From Candidatus Binatia bacterium (GTDB lineage Bacteria; Desulfobacterota; Binatia; HRBIN30): 32,750 bases of DNA. The DNA lies in contig JAOAHD010000024.1 of the NCBI GenBank assembly GCA_026415395.1, positions 1 to 32,750 on the forward strand, written 5' to 3'. The notes beneath the pieces were generated by a model. The model was given only the letters and a program-made list of their open reading frames with translations, did no database searches and was not told where the DNA came from. Every line of letters starts with the position of its first letter. The stretch's first letter is position 1. Below, in pieces: positions 31,883-32,750 of the stretch. The position numbers and the translations under genes were made by a program.

Positions 31883-32750
31883 GTGCGATGTAATGAACGG
31901 AGTACGGGAAAGGCACCTGTTCGAGGTGGGCTCCCAAAGGCGCCGAGCAAGGCTGTGGGCTTGCCGGCGGTAGTGCGCAGGTCTGTTGCAGGAGTGCTGG
32001 CTGCCGCCGCCTGTATCGGCTGGCATGTTCCTCGCGCCTGGGGCAGTTGCGACCTGGTGTTTGAGGAGATTAGTGCCGCATGGCTGCACACTTGCGCGCG
32101 GCGCAGTAACGGTAGGGTGCTGTGCTGGGGCAGGAATACTGAGGGTCAAAGGACGCCGCCTGAAGGAGAAACGTTCGCGGAAGTGAGCGCAGGTGGCTGG
32201 CACACCTGTGGGCTTAAGGCCGACGGCAGCGTGCTGTGTTGGGGGAATTCCCCACAGCCCACTTGCCCCGAGTGTGGGAACGGCGTCGTGGAGCCCGGCG
32301 AGCGATGCGAGCTTGAGCCTGGGCAACACCCAGTATGTGGCTGTGATCCACAAACCTGCACCTACCCAGTGGCCGCCTGCGATGACGGTAACACCTGCAC
32401 CGCCGGCGATGCCTGCGAAAATGGCGTGTGCGTCGGTTGAGCCCCGCCAAGCTGCGACGACGGGAATGTGTGCACCACGGATAGCTGCGATTCGGGGTCT
32501 GGCTGCCGGCACACTCCTGCGGCGTAAGGCACCGCCTGCGACCTCGACGAAAACGTGTGCACCGTTGATCAGTGCGACGGCAGCGGATCGTGCGTGTTTC
32601 AGGGAAACGCCCCGCAAGGTACCTCCTGTGACGACGGCCTGTTCTGCAACGGCAGCGACACCTGCGACGGCCTTGGTGTCTGCGAGCACAGCGGCGACCC
32701 GTGCACTGGCGGCACGGAGTGCAAACAAACCTGCAGCGAAGCTTTAGACA
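31883..32750 (+). pseudogene. Cys-rich RCC1-like exported protein with two in-frame stops; runs off the window
   Basis: The frame starts at GTG 31883 (alternatively 31955), with a signal peptide ending PRAWG. Two RCC1-like units follow (WLHTCARRSNGRVLCWG and WHTCGLKADGSVLCWG), then CGNGVVEPGERC and a run of disulfide-type repeats (CDDGNTCTAGDACENGVC, CDDGNVCTTDSC, CDLDENVCTVDQC, CDDGLFCNGSDTC), a style common in secreted proteins of Myxococcota and relatives. TGA at 32438-32440 and TAA at 32525-32527 interrupt the frame, yet both flanks and the stretch between stay in the same frame with repeats intact. The first product would end after 185 residues. The region is broken by nonsense mutations; readthrough or a sequencing error are alternatives. 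The gene continues past 32750. Confidence 0.75.

Noticed and set aside
31436-32728. Open frame of 430 codons on the minus strand across the Cys-rich gene
   Set aside because: Its Ala/Val/Thr-rich sequence is the reverse of the Cys repeats and carries no motif; the long openness follows from the repeat composition.

Overview
The window is about 32.7 kb of GC-rich bacterial chromosome from a Gram-negative, deltaproteobacterial-like organism. The gene content (a YidC with a large periplasmic domain, a DUF6178-like protein, paired acyl-CoA dehydrogenases, HpnB, Pro/Thr-linker lipoproteins and CDDGN-type Cys-rich proteins) would fit Myxococcota, Desulfobacterota or Candidatus Binatota. That placement is inference from gene content; no rRNA is present. 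The genes are mostly housekeeping and metabolic. I saw no phage, integrase, transposase, CRISPR array or rRNA.

Layout. Positions 1-1941 (minus strand) run rph-rdgB and then tRNA-Pro(UGG) and tRNA-Arg(UCU). Positions 2125-5938 (plus) carry a sigma-54 activator without its own receiver, a stand-alone receiver, an exported PIG-L deacetylase and a DHH phosphoesterase. Positions 6087-8379 hold a small accessory block: a ribbon-helix-helix/zinc-knuckle regulator with a likely autoregulatory operator, two lipoproteins and a small membrane protein. A CoA-transferase follows at 8572-9936. Positions 9972-14643 (minus) are the classical rpmH-rnpA-yidD-yidC-jag-mnmE cluster. Positions 14869-15757 encode two overlapping hotdog thioesterases, then a DUF6178-like protein (minus) and a large exported CocE-type hydrolase (plus). 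cspA, with a clear terminator, and a metallophosphoesterase follow. Positions 21710-23995 (minus) encode a membrane pseudokinase. After a repeat-bearing intergenic region come hpnB, two acyl-CoA dehydrogenases, an MFS transporter and a 2-hydroxyacid dehydrogenase. hisN converges on these, and the window ends inside a Cys-rich RCC1-like gene broken by two in-frame stops.

How genes work together. rpmH, rnpA, yidD, yidC, jag and mnmE serve ribosome and tRNA maturation and membrane protein insertion. rph and rdgB serve tRNA 3'-end processing and nucleotide-pool sanitation, next to tRNA genes. The two acyl-CoA dehydrogenases look like the unequal subunits of one enzyme; with the CoA-transferase and thioesterases they suggest acyl-CoA catabolism.

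The most interesting observations are these. The rnpA frame has no usable start codon downstream of rpmH, so rpmH appears nested inside an extended rnpA, as known in Thermus. The RHH/zinc-knuckle regulator has three copies of an octamer around its start. The kinase-like protein has a dismantled catalytic loop. Two related palindromes flank a heptamer repeat at 24196-24417. The terminal Cys-rich gene keeps its frame across two stop codons.
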